A stretch of DNA of 64,000 bases, from positions 1-64,000 of the forward strand of contig JAEDJF010000001.1 in the NCBI GenBank assembly GCA_016296485.1, read 5' to 3'. The translations under genes were made by a program, and so were the position numbers. This DNA comes from Oscillospiraceae bacterium (GTDB taxonomy: Bacteria; Bacillota; Clostridia; Oscillospirales; Ruminococcaceae). Of the stretch, positions 48,558 through 57,922 are shown one piece after another (position 1 is the stretch's first letter; each line of letters opens with the position of its first letter). The notes beneath the pieces are model-generated. The model was not told the DNA's origin. It saw nothing but the letters and a program-made list of their open reading frames with translations, and did not search any database.

Positions 48558-49778
48558 ATGACAATTTATGAAGATCTTGAGCGTCGCGGACTTATTGCCC
48601 AGATGACTCACCCGGAGGAAATCAAACGCAAGCTTGAAAATGAAAAGGTGGTATTTTATATTGGTTTCGACGCCACCGCCGACAGCCTTCACGTCGGGCA
48701 TTTCCTTCAGCTTATGGTAATCAACCGTATGATTAAAGTGGGACATACCCCGATACTCCTTCTCGGAACCGGAACCACTATGGTCGGCGACCCCACCGGA
48801 AAGACCGATATGAGAAAAATGCTCACCGTTGAGGAAATCAACTATAACGCCGACCGTTTCCTTGAACAGATGAATCAGATAGTGGACGTCAGCAAATGTA
48901 TCGTGGCAAGAAACGGCGACTGGCTCCTTAAACTCGGATATATTGAGCTTCTCCGCGACGTCGGTCCGCATTTTTCCGTAAACAAAATGCTTACCGCCGA
49001 ATGTGTAAAGAGCCGTTTTGAGCGCGGACTCACTTTCCTTGAGTTCAACTACATGATAATGCAAAGCTACGACTTCCTTAAGCTCTTCCGCGACTACAAC
49101 TGCACTATGGAGCTCGGCGGCGACGACCAGTGGTCCAACATCATCGGCGGTATCGAGCTTGTACGCCGCCTTGAGCAGAAGGAAGTACAGGGTATGACCT
49201 TCCAGCTTCTCACCACCAAAGAGGGTAAGAAGATGGGCAAAACCGAGGGCGGCGCCGTTTGGCTCAACCCGAACAAGACCTCTCCCTACGACTTCTTCCA
49301 GTACTGGAGAAACGTCGGCGACGATGACGTTATCAAATGCCTTAAATTCCTCACCTTTATTCCCGTTGAGGAAATCGAGGAAATGGAGCGTAATTTCGAG
49401 GGAAGCAATATAAACTCCTACAAAGAGCGCCTTGCTTACGAAGTAACCAAAATAGTTCACGGCGAAGCCGAAGCCGACAAAGCCCTTGAAGCCGCAAGAG
49501 CAATCTTTGCCGGCGGCGTTTCGAGCGAGCATATGCCCACCGTTTCCTTTGCCGAGTCCGACTTTGTTGACGGAAAGCTCGCTGTTACTGACGCGCTTAT
49601 CAAAGCCGAAATCGCAAAATCCAAAGGCGAGGGTAAACGCCTTATTGAGCAGGGCGGAATTGCAGTCAACGACGAAAAGATTACCGACGTTTTCGCAAGC
49701 ATTGACAGAAGCGCCTTTGACGGGGAAGTAATTCTCAAAAAAGGCAAAAAGATTTTCAAGAAACTGATTATCGAGTAA
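48558..49778 (+). CDS. tyrS: Tyrosyl-tRNA synthetase
   Basis: 406 residues. Class I motifs HVGH (near residue 44, HIGH) and KKMGKTEGG (near 228, KMSKS variant), GGDDQWSNI in the catalytic core, and a C-terminal S4 domain (LIEQGGIAVNDEKI). AACGGAGG lies before the ATG. It is controlled by the T-box leader and ends in its own terminator. Confidence 0.96.
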   Translation: MTIYEDLERRGLIAQMTHPEEIKRKLENEKVVFYIGFDATADSLHVGHFLQLMVINRMIKVGHTPILLLGTGTTMVGDPTGKTDMRKMLTVEEINYNADRFLEQMNQIVDVSKCIVARNGDWLLKLGYIELLRDVGPHFSVNKMLTAECVKSRFERGLTFLEFNYMIMQSYDFLKLFRDYNCTMELGGDDQWSNIIGGIELVRRLEQKEVQGMTFQLLTTKEGKKMGKTEGGAVWLNPNKTSPYDFFQYWRNVGDDDVIKCLKFLTFIPVEEIEEMERNFEGSNINSYKERLAYEVTKIVHGEAEADKALEAARAIFAGGVSSEHMPTVSFAESDFVDGKLAVTDALIKAEIAKSKGEGKRLIEQGGIAVNDEKITDVFASIDRSAFDGEVILKKGKKIFKKLIIE

Positions 49779-49793
49779 TATTTCATCTTTCAT

Positions 49794-49826
49794 AAAACAG
49801 CGTGCTCAAATGAGCACGCTGTTTTA
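49794..49826 (+). terminator. Terminator after tyrS
   Basis: AAAACAGCGTGCTC and GAGCACGCTGTTTT form a 14-bp perfect stem with loop AAAT. The stem contains an inverted pair of the over-represented hexamer GTGCTC. Confidence 0.88.
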
Positions 49827-49926
49827 TCGGTCCGTTTTTGCTATTAACGCTTCCCAAATCTATTCATATAGAAAATCCATGGAATTTGTGATATAATTGT
49901 TTTAATATTTATGTGGAAGTGAGATT

Positions 49927-51024
49927 ATGAACGAAAAAATCAAAAGCGCCTGCGCCGCTGTGCGCCCTGCTGACAAAGAAATTATAACGAAAGCAAAAGA
50001 GCGCCAGGCTCAGCTTGCAAAGCCTCCCGGAAGCCTTGGACTGCTCGAGGACATATCTGTAAGAGTTGCCGGTATGACCGGAAAAATACATAATAAAGCC
50101 GACAAATGCCGCATTGTTGTTCTCTGCGCGGACAACGGCGTTTGTGACGAGGGTGTTTCCTGCACCCCCCAATCCGTCACCCTTTCCCAGACCATAAACC
50201 TCACCCGAGGTCTTACCGGGGCTTCGTCCCTCGCTAAACATTTCGGCGACGAAGTGATGGTTGTTGATGTGGGCGTAATGACCGATTTCAACTGCCCCGC
50301 AGTAATAAACAGAAAAATCGCTTACGGCACTAAAAACCTCTATCTCGAACCTGCTATGACGAGAGAACAGGCGGAACAGGCGGTTTGCGTCGGTCTTGAA
50401 ATGGCTGAAAAATGCGCCGAGGACGGCGTAGAAGCCATCGGCGTAGGGGAAATGGGCATCGGCAACACCACCACTTCCTCCGCTATTCTCTCGGTTTTCA
50501 CCGGAGAACCCGCCTCTGTCACCGCCGGCAAAGGCGGCGGACTTCTTGAGAACGCCTATCAGCATAAATTAGAGGTAATTGACGGCGCTATCGCAAAGCA
50601 TAAGCCCGACCCCAACGACCCCATTGACGTACTCGCAAAAGTCGGAGGACTCGATATTGCCGCCATGGCGGGCGTTTTCCTCGGCGCAGCGGCGCACCGC
50701 ATTCCCGTTGTAATTGACGGATTTATCTCTGTTGTTGCGGCGCTCACCGCCGCAAGGCTTTGTCCCAACGTCAAGGACTATCTCATAGCTTCCCACGCTT
50801 CCTTTGAGCCCGGCTATCAGCTTGCAATCAAAGAACTGGGTCTTGAAGCGCCGCTTCTTATGAAAATGCGCCTTGGCGAGGGAAGCGGCTGTCCGATTAT
50901 GTTCAGAGTTATGGACGCCGCCTACGCAATTATGAACGAAATGGCAACCTTTGAGGAAGCAAGCATCAACGATAGCTACCTCGACGAAATTCGTATCGGA
51001 GACAATTTTACGGTAAAGAGATGA
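49927..51024 (+). CDS. cobT: Nicotinate-nucleotide:dimethylbenzimidazole phosphoribosyltransferase
   Basis: 365 residues. GEMGIGNTTTSSAI (near residue 175) and SCTPQSVTLSQTINLTRGL are CobT signatures; a conserved late glutamate is in RLGEGSG. It makes alpha-ribazole phosphate for the cobalamin lower loop. GGAAGTGAG precedes the ATG. A TATAAT with upstream TGa at 49892 may be the promoter; no cobalamin riboswitch is seen in the 100-base gap upstream. First gene of the cob cluster, overlapping cobU by four bases. Confidence 0.95.
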   Translation: MNEKIKSACAAVRPADKEIITKAKERQAQLAKPPGSLGLLEDISVRVAGMTGKIHNKADKCRIVVLCADNGVCDEGVSCTPQSVTLSQTINLTRGLTGASSLAKHFGDEVMVVDVGVMTDFNCPAVINRKIAYGTKNLYLEPAMTREQAEQAVCVGLEMAEKCAEDGVEAIGVGEMGIGNTTTSSAILSVFTGEPASVTAGKGGGLLENAYQHKLEVIDGAIAKHKPDPNDPIDVLAKVGGLDIAAMAGVFLGAAAHRIPVVIDGFISVVAALTAARLCPNVKDYLIASHASFEPGYQLAIKELGLEAPLLMKMRLGEGSGCPIMFRVMDAAYAIMNEMATFEEASINDSYLDEIRIGDNFTVKR

Positions 51025-51563
51025 AAATTTTAATTTCAGGCGGAGCCAAAAACGGAAAATCAATGTTTGCCCAGGAATGCGCCAAAAAGCTTTCCGAGCC
51101 GGGGCACCTTTGGTATCTCGCAACAATGGAACCGCACGACGACGAGGACTACGCGAGAATTGCCCGCCACAGGAACGAAAGAGCCGGTTGGGGCTTCGGA
51201 ACTGCCGAGTGGGGACGGGATATTGAGGCGCATATTGACGAAGCTGACCGTAAAGGTACTTACCTTGTCGACAGCGTAACTGCGCTCCTGACAAATGAAA
51301 TGTTCGGCGGAATGAGCGGCGAAATAAACTTCGCCGCTCCGGATAAAACGGCAAGCGGGCTCATAGCTTTTTCCGAAACAGCCGAAAACGTCGTTTTCGT
51401 TTCCGACAATATTTACTGCGACGCCGCGTTCTATGACGAATGGACAGAGGCGTTCCGAAGCGGACTCGCAGCCGTTGACCGCCGCCTTGCAGAAGTCTGC
51501 GACGTTGTGGCGGAGTTTTGCTGCGGACAAATAATTTATTATAAAGGAGCCGGACTCCTATGA
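51021..51563 (+). CDS. cobU: Adenosylcobinamide kinase / adenosylcobinamide-phosphate guanylyltransferase
   Basis: 180 residues. P-loop GGAKNGKS at the N-terminus, the histidine guanylylation region RIARHRNERAGW (near residue 50) and LVDSVTALLTNEMF. It phosphorylates adenosylcobinamide and adds GMP. It overlaps cobT and cobS by four bases each. Confidence 0.93.
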   Translation: MKILISGGAKNGKSMFAQECAKKLSEPGHLWYLATMEPHDDEDYARIARHRNERAGWGFGTAEWGRDIEAHIDEADRKGTYLVDSVTALLTNEMFGGMSGEINFAAPDKTASGLIAFSETAENVVFVSDNIYCDAAFYDEWTEAFRSGLAAVDRRLAEVCDVVAEFCCGQIIYYKGAGLL

Positions 51564-52315
51564 AAAAACTTCTCAAAGCTTTCTGTATGAGCTTCAGTAT
51601 GTTCTGCGCCATTCCTACGCCCTTTGCCCACGTTTGGGAAGACTCCGTGCGCTCTTTGATGATAGTGATGTTTCCGTTTGTCGGGACCGTTATAGGAGCG
51701 ATTTGGGCGCTCGCGGGCTTTCTGCTCAATAAAATAAACTGCCCGGCGATTTTTGCCGCGGCAGTTCTCGCTATGCTTCCGTATATCCTTACCGGTGGAA
51801 TTCACCTCGACGGATTTATGGACTGCTGCGACGCGATTTTTTCCCGAAGACCTCTTGAAAAGAGACGTGAAATACTTAAGGATTCCCACGTCGGGTCCTT
51901 TGCGGTAATACATCTTGCGATGCTCTTTCTCATCGGTTTTGCCGCTTTTGCCTCCGGCGACGGAAGCGAAAATCTTTGGCTTCTAATTGTAATCTGCACC
52001 GTTTCAAGAGCGGCAAGCGCCATCGGCGTTTCAACGCTTCGACCGATGGGACACAGCGAATACGCCGGGAGCTTTCAGCAGGGGATAAGCAAGGGCAACA
52101 TCATCGCTCTTGCCGCTATCTTATTGGCGGCAACCGCCGCAGGATTTCTTGCCGGCGGTTTTATCGGTCTTGCGGCGGCTTTGACAACCGCTTTGGGCTA
52201 CGCCTTGTTTACCGCTTACGCGTTTAAAAACCTCGACGGTTTTTCCGGCGACGTCACCGGCTTCGGTCACACCCTTGCGGAGCTTTGCGGAATAATCGTA
52301 CTGATGCTGTTTTAA
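51560..52315 (+). CDS. cobS: Adenosylcobinamide-GDP ribazoletransferase (cobalamin 5'-phosphate synthase)
   Basis: 251 residues with six to seven membrane helices. GGIHLDGFMDCCDA (near residue 75) is the conserved metal/substrate motif, followed by FSRRPLEKRREILKDSHVGS. It joins the nucleotide loop to adenosylcobinamide-GDP in the membrane. It overlaps cobU. Confidence 0.94.
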   Translation: MKKLLKAFCMSFSMFCAIPTPFAHVWEDSVRSLMIVMFPFVGTVIGAIWALAGFLLNKINCPAIFAAAVLAMLPYILTGGIHLDGFMDCCDAIFSRRPLEKRREILKDSHVGSFAVIHLAMLFLIGFAAFASGDGSENLWLLIVICTVSRAASAIGVSTLRPMGHSEYAGSFQQGISKGNIIALAAILLAATAAGFLAGGFIGLAAALTTALGYALFTAYAFKNLDGFSGDVTGFGHTLAELCGIIVLMLF

Positions 52316-52326
52316 GGAGAAATGAT

Positions 52327-52704
52327 ATGGAACTTATAATTGGCGGAGCGTATCAAGGCAAAACGGAATACGCAAAAGCGGCTTTCGGTCTTAATGACGG
52401 CGATATATTCGTCTGTGATAAGGACGGAAACGTAGATTTCGGCAAGAGGTGCATCTCTCATATAGAGCGCTTCAGTTTCTGGTGCGTTGAGCACGGAATC
52501 GAACCGGCGGATTACTTTTTTGAGCACGCTGAAAATGCCGAAAATCTCATAGTCATTTCCGACGATATTTCCTGCGGCGTTGTTCCGATAGACAAGACCG
52601 AAAGAGCCTGGCGTGAGGCAAACGGAAGACTTCTCATACGTCTTTCCAAAGAAAGCCAGCACGTAACAAGGGTGTTTTGCGGGCTCTCACAGAGGCTTAA
52701 ATAA
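52327..52704 (+). CDS. CobU-like short P-loop protein
   Basis: 125 residues with a P-loop GGAYQGKTEYAK at the N-terminus, aligned in style with CobU, but lacking the histidine guanylylation region and shorter by about 55 residues. Position between cobS and cobC suggests a role in cobinamide handling, such as a kinase-only variant; this is inference. The ATG at 52327 is preceded by AAGGAGAAATG spacing; longer forms would overlap cobS. Confidence 0.7.
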   Translation: MELIIGGAYQGKTEYAKAAFGLNDGDIFVCDKDGNVDFGKRCISHIERFSFWCVEHGIEPADYFFEHAENAENLIVISDDISCGVVPIDKTERAWREANGRLLIRLSKESQHVTRVFCGLSQRLK

Positions 52705-52705
52705 A

Positions 52706-53293
52706 ATGAGCACCGTTTATCTTATCCGCCACGGAATAACCGAGGGCAACGCAAGGCGGCTTTATTACGGCAGCACCGACCTCCCGCTCACGGAGGAAGG
52801 AATACGGGCAATAAAAGAAAGAAAATCCGCCGGGATATACCCGGATAGGGAAGGCTTTGAGCTTATTACCAGCGGTCTTCTACGCACAAAACAGACTCTT
52901 TTCGAGATTTACGGAGAAGCTGAGCACGTTTCGGACAATCGCCTTAACGAAGTTGATTTCGGCGAGTTTGAAATGAAAAGCTATGAGGAACTGAAGGATA
53001 GGGAAGACTACCAACAGTGGATCTCCGTCGACAACTGGAACAACGTTTGTCCCGGCGGAGAAAGCGGCGAAATAATGTTTCAAAGGGCGCTTTCCGCTAT
53101 GAACGAGTATTCGCTTAGAAACTGCATTATTGTTTGCCACGGCGGAATAATCTCGTCTCTGATGCACCATTACTTCCCGAACGACCCGGAAAAAGAGCAT
53201 TTCTATATGTGGCAGCCAAAACCCTGCGAAGGGTACCGCATAGATTTCGATAGCGAGCAAAACCCCGTTGATTACAGCAAAATAGCACTATAA
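52706..53293 (+). CDS. cobC: Histidine phosphatase, likely alpha-ribazole phosphatase
   Basis: 195 residues. LIRHGITEGNARRLYYGSTD is the RHG phosphohistidine motif; VCHGGIISSLMHHYF holds the second histidine. The fold is phosphoglycerate-mutase-like; context in the cob cluster supports alpha-ribazole-5'-phosphate dephosphorylation. It starts one base after the preceding stop and ends in a terminator. Confidence 0.88.
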   Translation: MSTVYLIRHGITEGNARRLYYGSTDLPLTEEGIRAIKERKSAGIYPDREGFELITSGLLRTKQTLFEIYGEAEHVSDNRLNEVDFGEFEMKSYEELKDREDYQQWISVDNWNNVCPGGESGEIMFQRALSAMNEYSLRNCIIVCHGGIISSLMHHYFPNDPEKEHFYMWQPKPCEGYRIDFDSEQNPVDYSKIAL

Positions 53294-53327
53294 AAGAACG
53301 GCTTCGTAAGAAGCCGTTCTTTTTTTA
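53292..53327. terminator. Terminator of the cob cluster
   Basis: AAAAGAACGGCTTC and GAAGCCGTTCTTTT form a 14-bp stem with loop GTAA and a continuing T-run. It also lies at the end of the convergent minus-strand gene. Confidence 0.88.
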
Positions 53328-54293
53328 TATTCTTCCGAGCGCTTTCATCTGCGTGAGAACATTTTTAAGCTTTTCCTCGCGGTTTTTAGCCGTCACCTCG
53401 TGTATTACGTATTCCGGCTCTATGAGCTCAAGGATCTCCTGCGAACGGGAACTTTCAAAAGGACGGTGCTGGTCAATATCGAGAATCATGGCGTAGCTTT
53501 GAGCGAAGCGATCATAAAAATCCTCTTTGGGAATAATGGTTTTCTTTTTAAGTTCGGAAACAACATTTCCGGACGTGGACTTGTGGAGATGGAGCGCCTT
53601 AAAGTACCCGGCAAGTTCGCCGTGATTTTTCGCCGTATTGAGCACAAAGTCGATGCCTTGCTCTTCATCTACAATATTCTGTGCGGCGCACATAAGATGT
53701 CCTGTGTCCATAAGAAGCCCCTTGTTCTCATAGTCCGTAAGAGAGAGCATAAGCTCCGTTTCTTTAGGATTTATGAGCGTCATTCCGGGGGTAAAAAGGT
53801 TTTCAAAAAGGAGCTTAAAATGATAATTTTTTCCCTTTGTAAGTTCGTTGACGACCTCTGCCGCTCCCCGAATAACCTGTTCGTTCGTGTGCTCCCAGTC
53901 GTATGTAAAAATCTCCTCGTTGGAAACGTCGTTTACGTGGAAAACAACGTATTCGGCTCCCATTTTCTCCGCGTATTCCATATCTTCGCGGTAGGGGATA
54001 AGAAACTCCTCGCGGTTTTTTGCCCTGTAATATCCCTCCCAAACCTCGCGGTTTCCGAAATGCTTCTCCAGCATTTCGGTATCACCGTTCCAAAAATCTA
54101 TCCAGTTGGGATAAAAATAGAGGTGCACGCCTACTACGTTCTCTTTGCAGTAAATGCCCGTAGTGTCTTCGCCGCCGCGTATAACCTCGACTCCGTCGCA
54201 AAGGCAGTCGCTTACAAATTTATTCATATCCGCCCGGTCTTTATATTCTTTAAGCCACTCGTTTTCGCTTACAACATTAACTATATGTTTCAT
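53325..54293 (-). CDS. Sugar phosphate isomerase/epimerase-like TIM-barrel protein
   Basis: 322 residues resembling the xylose isomerase-like/AP endonuclease 2 barrel: VVGVHLYFYPNWIDFWNG, EYVVFHVNDVSNEEI, LLFENLFTPGM and GLLMDTGHLMC carry the Glu, Asp and His residues expected for a divalent metal site. The substrate is unknown. CGGGTGA lies before the ATG. It appears monocistronic. Confidence 0.78.
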   Translation of the reverse strand: MKHIVNVVSENEWLKEYKDRADMNKFVSDCLCDGVEVIRGGEDTTGIYCKENVVGVHLYFYPNWIDFWNGDTEMLEKHFGNREVWEGYYRAKNREEFLIPYREDMEYAEKMGAEYVVFHVNDVSNEEIFTYDWEHTNEQVIRGAAEVVNELTKGKNYHFKLLFENLFTPGMTLINPKETELMLSLTDYENKGLLMDTGHLMCAAQNIVDEEQGIDFVLNTAKNHGELAGYFKALHLHKSTSGNVVSELKKKTIIPKEDFYDRFAQSYAMILDIDQHRPFESSRSQEILELIEPEYVIHEVTAKNREEKLKNVLTQMKALGRI

Positions 54294-54339
54294 TTTAAAT
54301 CACCCGAATATCATTATACTATAAAACTGAAATTTTACA

Positions 54340-54374
54340 ATAAAAAAACTCGTTCGCATTTGCGAACGAGTTTT
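54340..54374 (-). terminator. Terminator of tRNA-Val
   Basis: On the minus strand AAAACTCGTTCGCA pairs with TGCGAACGAGTTTT and is followed by a T-run; it begins three bases after tRNA-Val. Confidence 0.88.
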
Positions 54375-54376
54375 CC

Positions 54377-54453
54377 TGGTGGGGACAATAGGACTCGAAC
54401 CTATGACCCCCTGCTTGTAAGGCAGGTGCTCTAACCAGCTGAGCTATGCCCCC
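54377..54453 (-). tRNA. tRNA-Val (anticodon UAC)
   Basis: 77 bases with encoded CCA. Acceptor GGGGGCA pairs with TGTCCCC (one G-T); anticodon stem CCTGC/GCAGG with loop CTTACAA gives TAC. T-arm GGTTCGAGTCC is standard. Confidence 0.97.
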
Positions 54454-54466
54454 AGGCGACTTTGTT

Positions 54467-54495
54467 ATAATACTACATTTCTACAAAAAAGTCAA
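54467..54495 (-). promoter_or_regulatory. Sigma-A promoter of tRNA-Val
   Basis: Minus strand TTGACT, 17 bases, TATTAT, about 14 bases before the tRNA. Confidence 0.75.
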
Positions 54496-54515
54496 GCCTT
54501 TTTTCAAAACTTATT

Positions 54516-55265
54516 TCATATTTTTACCGCAACGAAAATTGCCCTCTGGCTGTCCTTTCGGAGGGGGAGGAAACTGTCCTCATCGAAAACGGCTTTTACT
54601 TCAAAACCGGTATCTGAAAGGAGCTTTTTAAGGAAATCAATTTCGTACGCCCTTTCCGAAAAGTCCGTACTGTATCGGTAATAGGAATCGCTCTCCTCGT
54701 CTTTGTCGAAAAAGTCAAGAGAGATGTCAACCGTGACTCCGTCGTCGTCAAGGCTGTTTTGCCAGGCGCAGAAGGTATCCCCGGATTCATAAACAAAGCA
54801 GTTGTTTCCGAGAACTTCCCTGTGTTTATAAACCGTATTTACGTCAAAAACGAAAACAGCCCCCTTATTTGAAAAGAGGGAAACTCTTCTGAATACTTCC
54901 CGAAGCCGGTCCTCATCTGTGATATGGTTGAGGCTGTCAAGAGCGCAAACCGTCGCGTCAATGGTTCCGAAAAGGTCGAGCTCGTCCATCTCCTGGCAGA
55001 GGAAAAGAACGCCGCTGTCAAGCTCGCCGCGCTTTTCCGCCGCCACCGACAGCATTTCGTAGGAATTATCCACCGCAACTATATCGTACCCAAATGGCTC
55101 CAGCGCGAAGCTTAGGGAACCGGTGCCGCAGGCAAGGTCCAAAAGGAGATTCGCTCCGGGATTATATTTTTGGATTACCGTATCAAAATAACGTGCCCGG
55201 GCAGGATAATCCACGTTTGACGTGAATTTATCGTAGAACCGGGCAAAATCACCGTAATAACTCAT
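54516..55265 (-). CDS. Class I SAM-dependent methyltransferase
   Basis: 249 residues. SAM motif I is LLDLACGTGSLSFAL (near residue 41), with the acidic end of motif II in IVAVDNSYEML and motif IV ATVCALDSLNHI. N-terminal YYGDFARFYDKFTSNVDYP is common in small-molecule or RNA methyltransferases of this group. The substrate is unknown. It overlaps the upstream yerC-like gene by four bases. Confidence 0.88.
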   Translation of the reverse strand: MSYYGDFARFYDKFTSNVDYPARARYFDTVIQKYNPGANLLLDLACGTGSLSFALEPFGYDIVAVDNSYEMLSVAAEKRGELDSGVLFLCQEMDELDLFGTIDATVCALDSLNHITDEDRLREVFRRVSLFSNKGAVFVFDVNTVYKHREVLGNNCFVYESGDTFCAWQNSLDDDGVTVDISLDFFDKDEESDSYYRYSTDFSERAYEIDFLKKLLSDTGFEVKAVFDEDSFLPLRKDSQRAIFVAVKI

Positions 55266-55564
55266 TTTTTATCTTCGAGACGGCTGAACACAAGAGCGTA
55301 TCCGCCGCAGGAGTCATAATCTTCGGAGAGAGAGCGGTTTACGCGGCTGATTGTTGCCGTGGACGCTCCGGTTTCCTCCACAATGTCGTTATAAACCCTG
55401 TGCTCGGAAAGCATTTTAGCAACGTGAAAACGCTGAGAGAGGGTTTTAAGCTCCGGAACCGTGCAAAGGTCGCGGAAAAAGCTATAACATTCCTCTTTAT
55501 TCTCAAGAGTAAGTATAGCATCAAAAAGGTAATCCAAACCTTCGTCCTTAAGGCGTTTGTTCAT
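55262..55564 (-). CDS. TrpR-like DNA-binding protein YerC/YecD
   Basis: 100 residues with the Trp-repressor-type helix-turn-helix: LCTVPELKTLSQRFHVAKML and NDIVEETGASTATISRVNRS. YerC proteins are predicted transcription regulators; the effector and targets are unknown. TTGGAGTG precedes the ATG. It is co-transcribed with the methyltransferase. The 239 bases upstream are AT-rich and hold no recognised element beyond the start of cwlD. Confidence 0.9.
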   Translation of the reverse strand: MNKRLKDEGLDYLFDAILTLENKEECYSFFRDLCTVPELKTLSQRFHVAKMLSEHRVYNDIVEETGASTATISRVNRSLSEDYDSCGGYALVFSRLEDKK

Positions 55565-55803
55565 AAAATCAAATCACTCCAAGCGGTTATTTTACTGACC
55601 TAATCTCAGCTTTTTTATTTTACCAGTTTAGAGTATGAAAATCAATAGATAAATTATAAAATTATTTAAAACTTTAATAGGTTAATATGCATAAGTAATT
55701 TAAAAATTGATATACAAAAGCCTTTATTTGTGATAAAATAATTTAAGTATAGTGCAAAAGCTTCCCGCGTATAAATTCTATATCGAAGGGGGAGTGCATC
55801 GTA

Positions 55804-56523
55804 TTGAAATATATCGTTTTTAAGGCTTTGCTTTTTACGCTTGCCGCCTTTTTTATAATTATTGCGCCTTTTCTTTATCTTCCGGAAAATGAATTTATTC
55901 CGGTGAACGCGCTTCAAAATTCCGAAGAGAAAAATGTAATTATTCTTGACGCCGGTCACGGAGGCGAGGACGGCGGCGCTGTCGGCGTCGGCGGAATTAT
56001 TGAAAAAGAAATTAACCTTTCCGTTACGCTTAAAACGGGGCGGTTTCTGCGGCTCCTGGGGTACGATACGGTATTTACAAGAACCGACGACGTAATGACC
56101 TGCGACGAGGGGCTCGGTTCGCTTCGGGCGAGGAAAGTATCCGATATTAAAAACCGGCTTGCGCTCCTCGACGGTACTGACTGTCTTTGTTTCATATCCA
56201 TACACCAGAACTTTTTCGGCGGTGACGCAAGGGGTGCCCAGATGTTTTACAGCGGGAACAACCCGGAAAGCAAAGCCCTCGCCGAAGCTCTCCAAAGCGG
56301 AATCGCAGGAATGCTCCAGCCGGAAAACAAAAGAGTCATAAAACAGGCTACCGACGACATCTATATTTTGTACCACACTAAAAAGGTAGCGGTTCTCGCC
56401 GAGTGCGGTTTTATTTCAAACAGCGGCGAAGCCGCTCTTTTGAGCGACGAAAACTATCAGAATAAAATGGCCTTTGCCATTTCTTTTTCAGCAGCAAAAC
56501 ACCTTACCGAAAAGGAAGTTTAA
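55804..56523 (+). CDS. N-acetylmuramoyl-L-alanine amidase (CwlD-like)
   Basis: 239 residues: an N-terminal membrane/signal helix (residues 4-25) and an Amidase_3 zinc domain with ILDAGHGGEDGGAVG (first His), EKEINLSVTLKTG (Glu), SIHQN (second His) and VLAECGFISN (catalytic Glu). Its short form and N-terminal anchor resemble CwlD, which acts in muramic-delta-lactam formation of the spore cortex. Start TTG behind GAAGGGGGAG. No sigma-G promoter could be assigned with confidence. Confidence 0.87.
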   Translation: MKYIVFKALLFTLAAFFIIIAPFLYLPENEFIPVNALQNSEEKNVIILDAGHGGEDGGAVGVGGIIEKEINLSVTLKTGRFLRLLGYDTVFTRTDDVMTCDEGLGSLRARKVSDIKNRLALLDGTDCLCFISIHQNFFGGDARGAQMFYSGNNPESKALAEALQSGIAGMLQPENKRVIKQATDDIYILYHTKKVAVLAECGFISNSGEAALLSDENYQNKMAFAISFSAAKHLTEKEV

Positions 56524-56527
56524 TGAA

Positions 56528-57922
56528 ATGGGAAAACTCAAATCTATTTACGTATGCTCATCCTGCGGTTATGAATCGCCCAAATGGTACGGGAAATGCC
56601 CCGAATGCGGCGATTGGAATACCTTTACCGAAGAGGTCCGGACAGAGGAACTGCCCTCAAAACAGAAAACCGCAGGTCTTGTTGAGGAACCTGCGGCGGA
56701 CTCCGTTATGAGCATTTCCGATGTACTGGTTGAGGACGAATACCGCTACGTAACGGGGATTTCCGAGCTTGACCGGGTGCTCGGCGGCGGAATAGTTAAA
56801 GGCTCCGTCACCCTTCTCGGCGGCGACCCTGGAATAGGGAAGTCCACAATGCTGCTCCAAATCTGCGGCAGGCTTTGCGATAAAATGAAAATCCTTTACG
56901 TTTCCGGCGAAGAGAGCAAAGCGCAGCTCAAGCTGCGCGCGAAGCGCCTCGGCGTATCGAGCAAAAATCTGCTCGTTGCGCCTTATACCGATCTCGGACA
57001 GGTTATTAACGCCATCACAACCGAAAATCCCGATATGGTTATGATAGATTCTATCCAGACGATGAATTTTTCAGCCATTTCTTCTTCCAGCGGAAGCGTT
57101 ACACAGGTTAAGGAGTGTACCTCCATACTCACTAAAATCGCGAAAAACGTAGAAATTCCGGTAATCATCGTAGGTCACGTCAATAAGGACGGCGCCATCG
57201 CCGGACCGAAAGTGATGGAGCACATAGTTGACACCGTTCTCTATTTCGAGGGCGAGCGGACTATGAGCTACCGGATACTTCGGGCTGTAAAAAACCGTTT
57301 CGGTTCCACCAACGAAATCGGCGTTTTTGCTATGGATGAGAACGGTCTAAAAGAGGTCGAAAACCCTTCCACAGCGCTTCTTTCTGAACGACCGACCAAC
57401 GTCTCGGGTACCTGCGTAAGCTGCATTATAGAGGGCACCAGACCGATTTTCGCCGAGGTTCAGGCTCTCGTAGCCAAAACCGGCTTTGGCGTTCCGCGCC
57501 GCACTTCCACCGGTTTTGATTTAAACCGCACCGCGCTGCTCATCGCCGTGCTCGAAAAGCGCGCCGGGTACTATTTCGGAAGTATGGACACATACATAAA
57601 CGTCATCGGCGGTCTTAAACTGGACGAGCCCGCCGCCGACCTTGCGGTGGCTATTGCGCTTATTTCGAGCCTTACGGACACCGTAGTGGACAGCAGTATT
57701 GTCGCTTTCGGCGAGGTCGGCCTTGGCGGCGAACTTCGGAGCGTTTCCCACGCTGAAAGCAGAATTAAAGAAGCTGAAAAACTCGGTTTTTCCGAAATAA
57801 TTTTGCCGAAACAATGTATCGACAAGCTTTCAAAAAATGATTACAGCATCAAATTAAGCGGCGTTTCAAATGTCAGCGAGGCGTTTTCCGTTATAAAAAG
57901 AAAAGAGGGAAGACCCGAATGA
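56528..57922 (+). CDS. radA: DNA repair protein RadA (Sms)
   Basis: 464 residues. N-terminal zinc finger CSSCGYESPKWYGKCPECG, RecA-like ATPase with GGDPGIGKSTM (near residue 100), the RadA motif KNRFG, and a C-terminal Lon-protease-like domain. It promotes branch migration in recombination. The ATG at 56528 follows AAGGAAG; an upstream start would lie within the amidase gene. It overlaps the next gene by four bases. Confidence 0.95.
   Translation: MGKLKSIYVCSSCGYESPKWYGKCPECGDWNTFTEEVRTEELPSKQKTAGLVEEPAADSVMSISDVLVEDEYRYVTGISELDRVLGGGIVKGSVTLLGGDPGIGKSTMLLQICGRLCDKMKILYVSGEESKAQLKLRAKRLGVSSKNLLVAPYTDLGQVINAITTENPDMVMIDSIQTMNFSAISSSSGSVTQVKECTSILTKIAKNVEIPVIIVGHVNKDGAIAGPKVMEHIVDTVLYFEGERTMSYRILRAVKNRFGSTNEIGVFAMDENGLKEVENPSTALLSERPTNVSGTCVSCIIEGTRPIFAEVQALVAKTGFGVPRRTSTGFDLNRTALLIAVLEKRAGYYFGSMDTYINVIGGLKLDEPAADLAVAIALISSLTDTVVDSSIVAFGEVGLGGELRSVSHAESRIKEAEKLGFSEIILPKQCIDKLSKNDYSIKLSGVSNVSEAFSVIKRKEGRPE

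Noticed and set aside
49827..49926. Cobalamin riboswitch upstream of cobT
   Set aside because: The 100-base gap is too short and lacks the B12-box words; only a possible extended -10 is visible.
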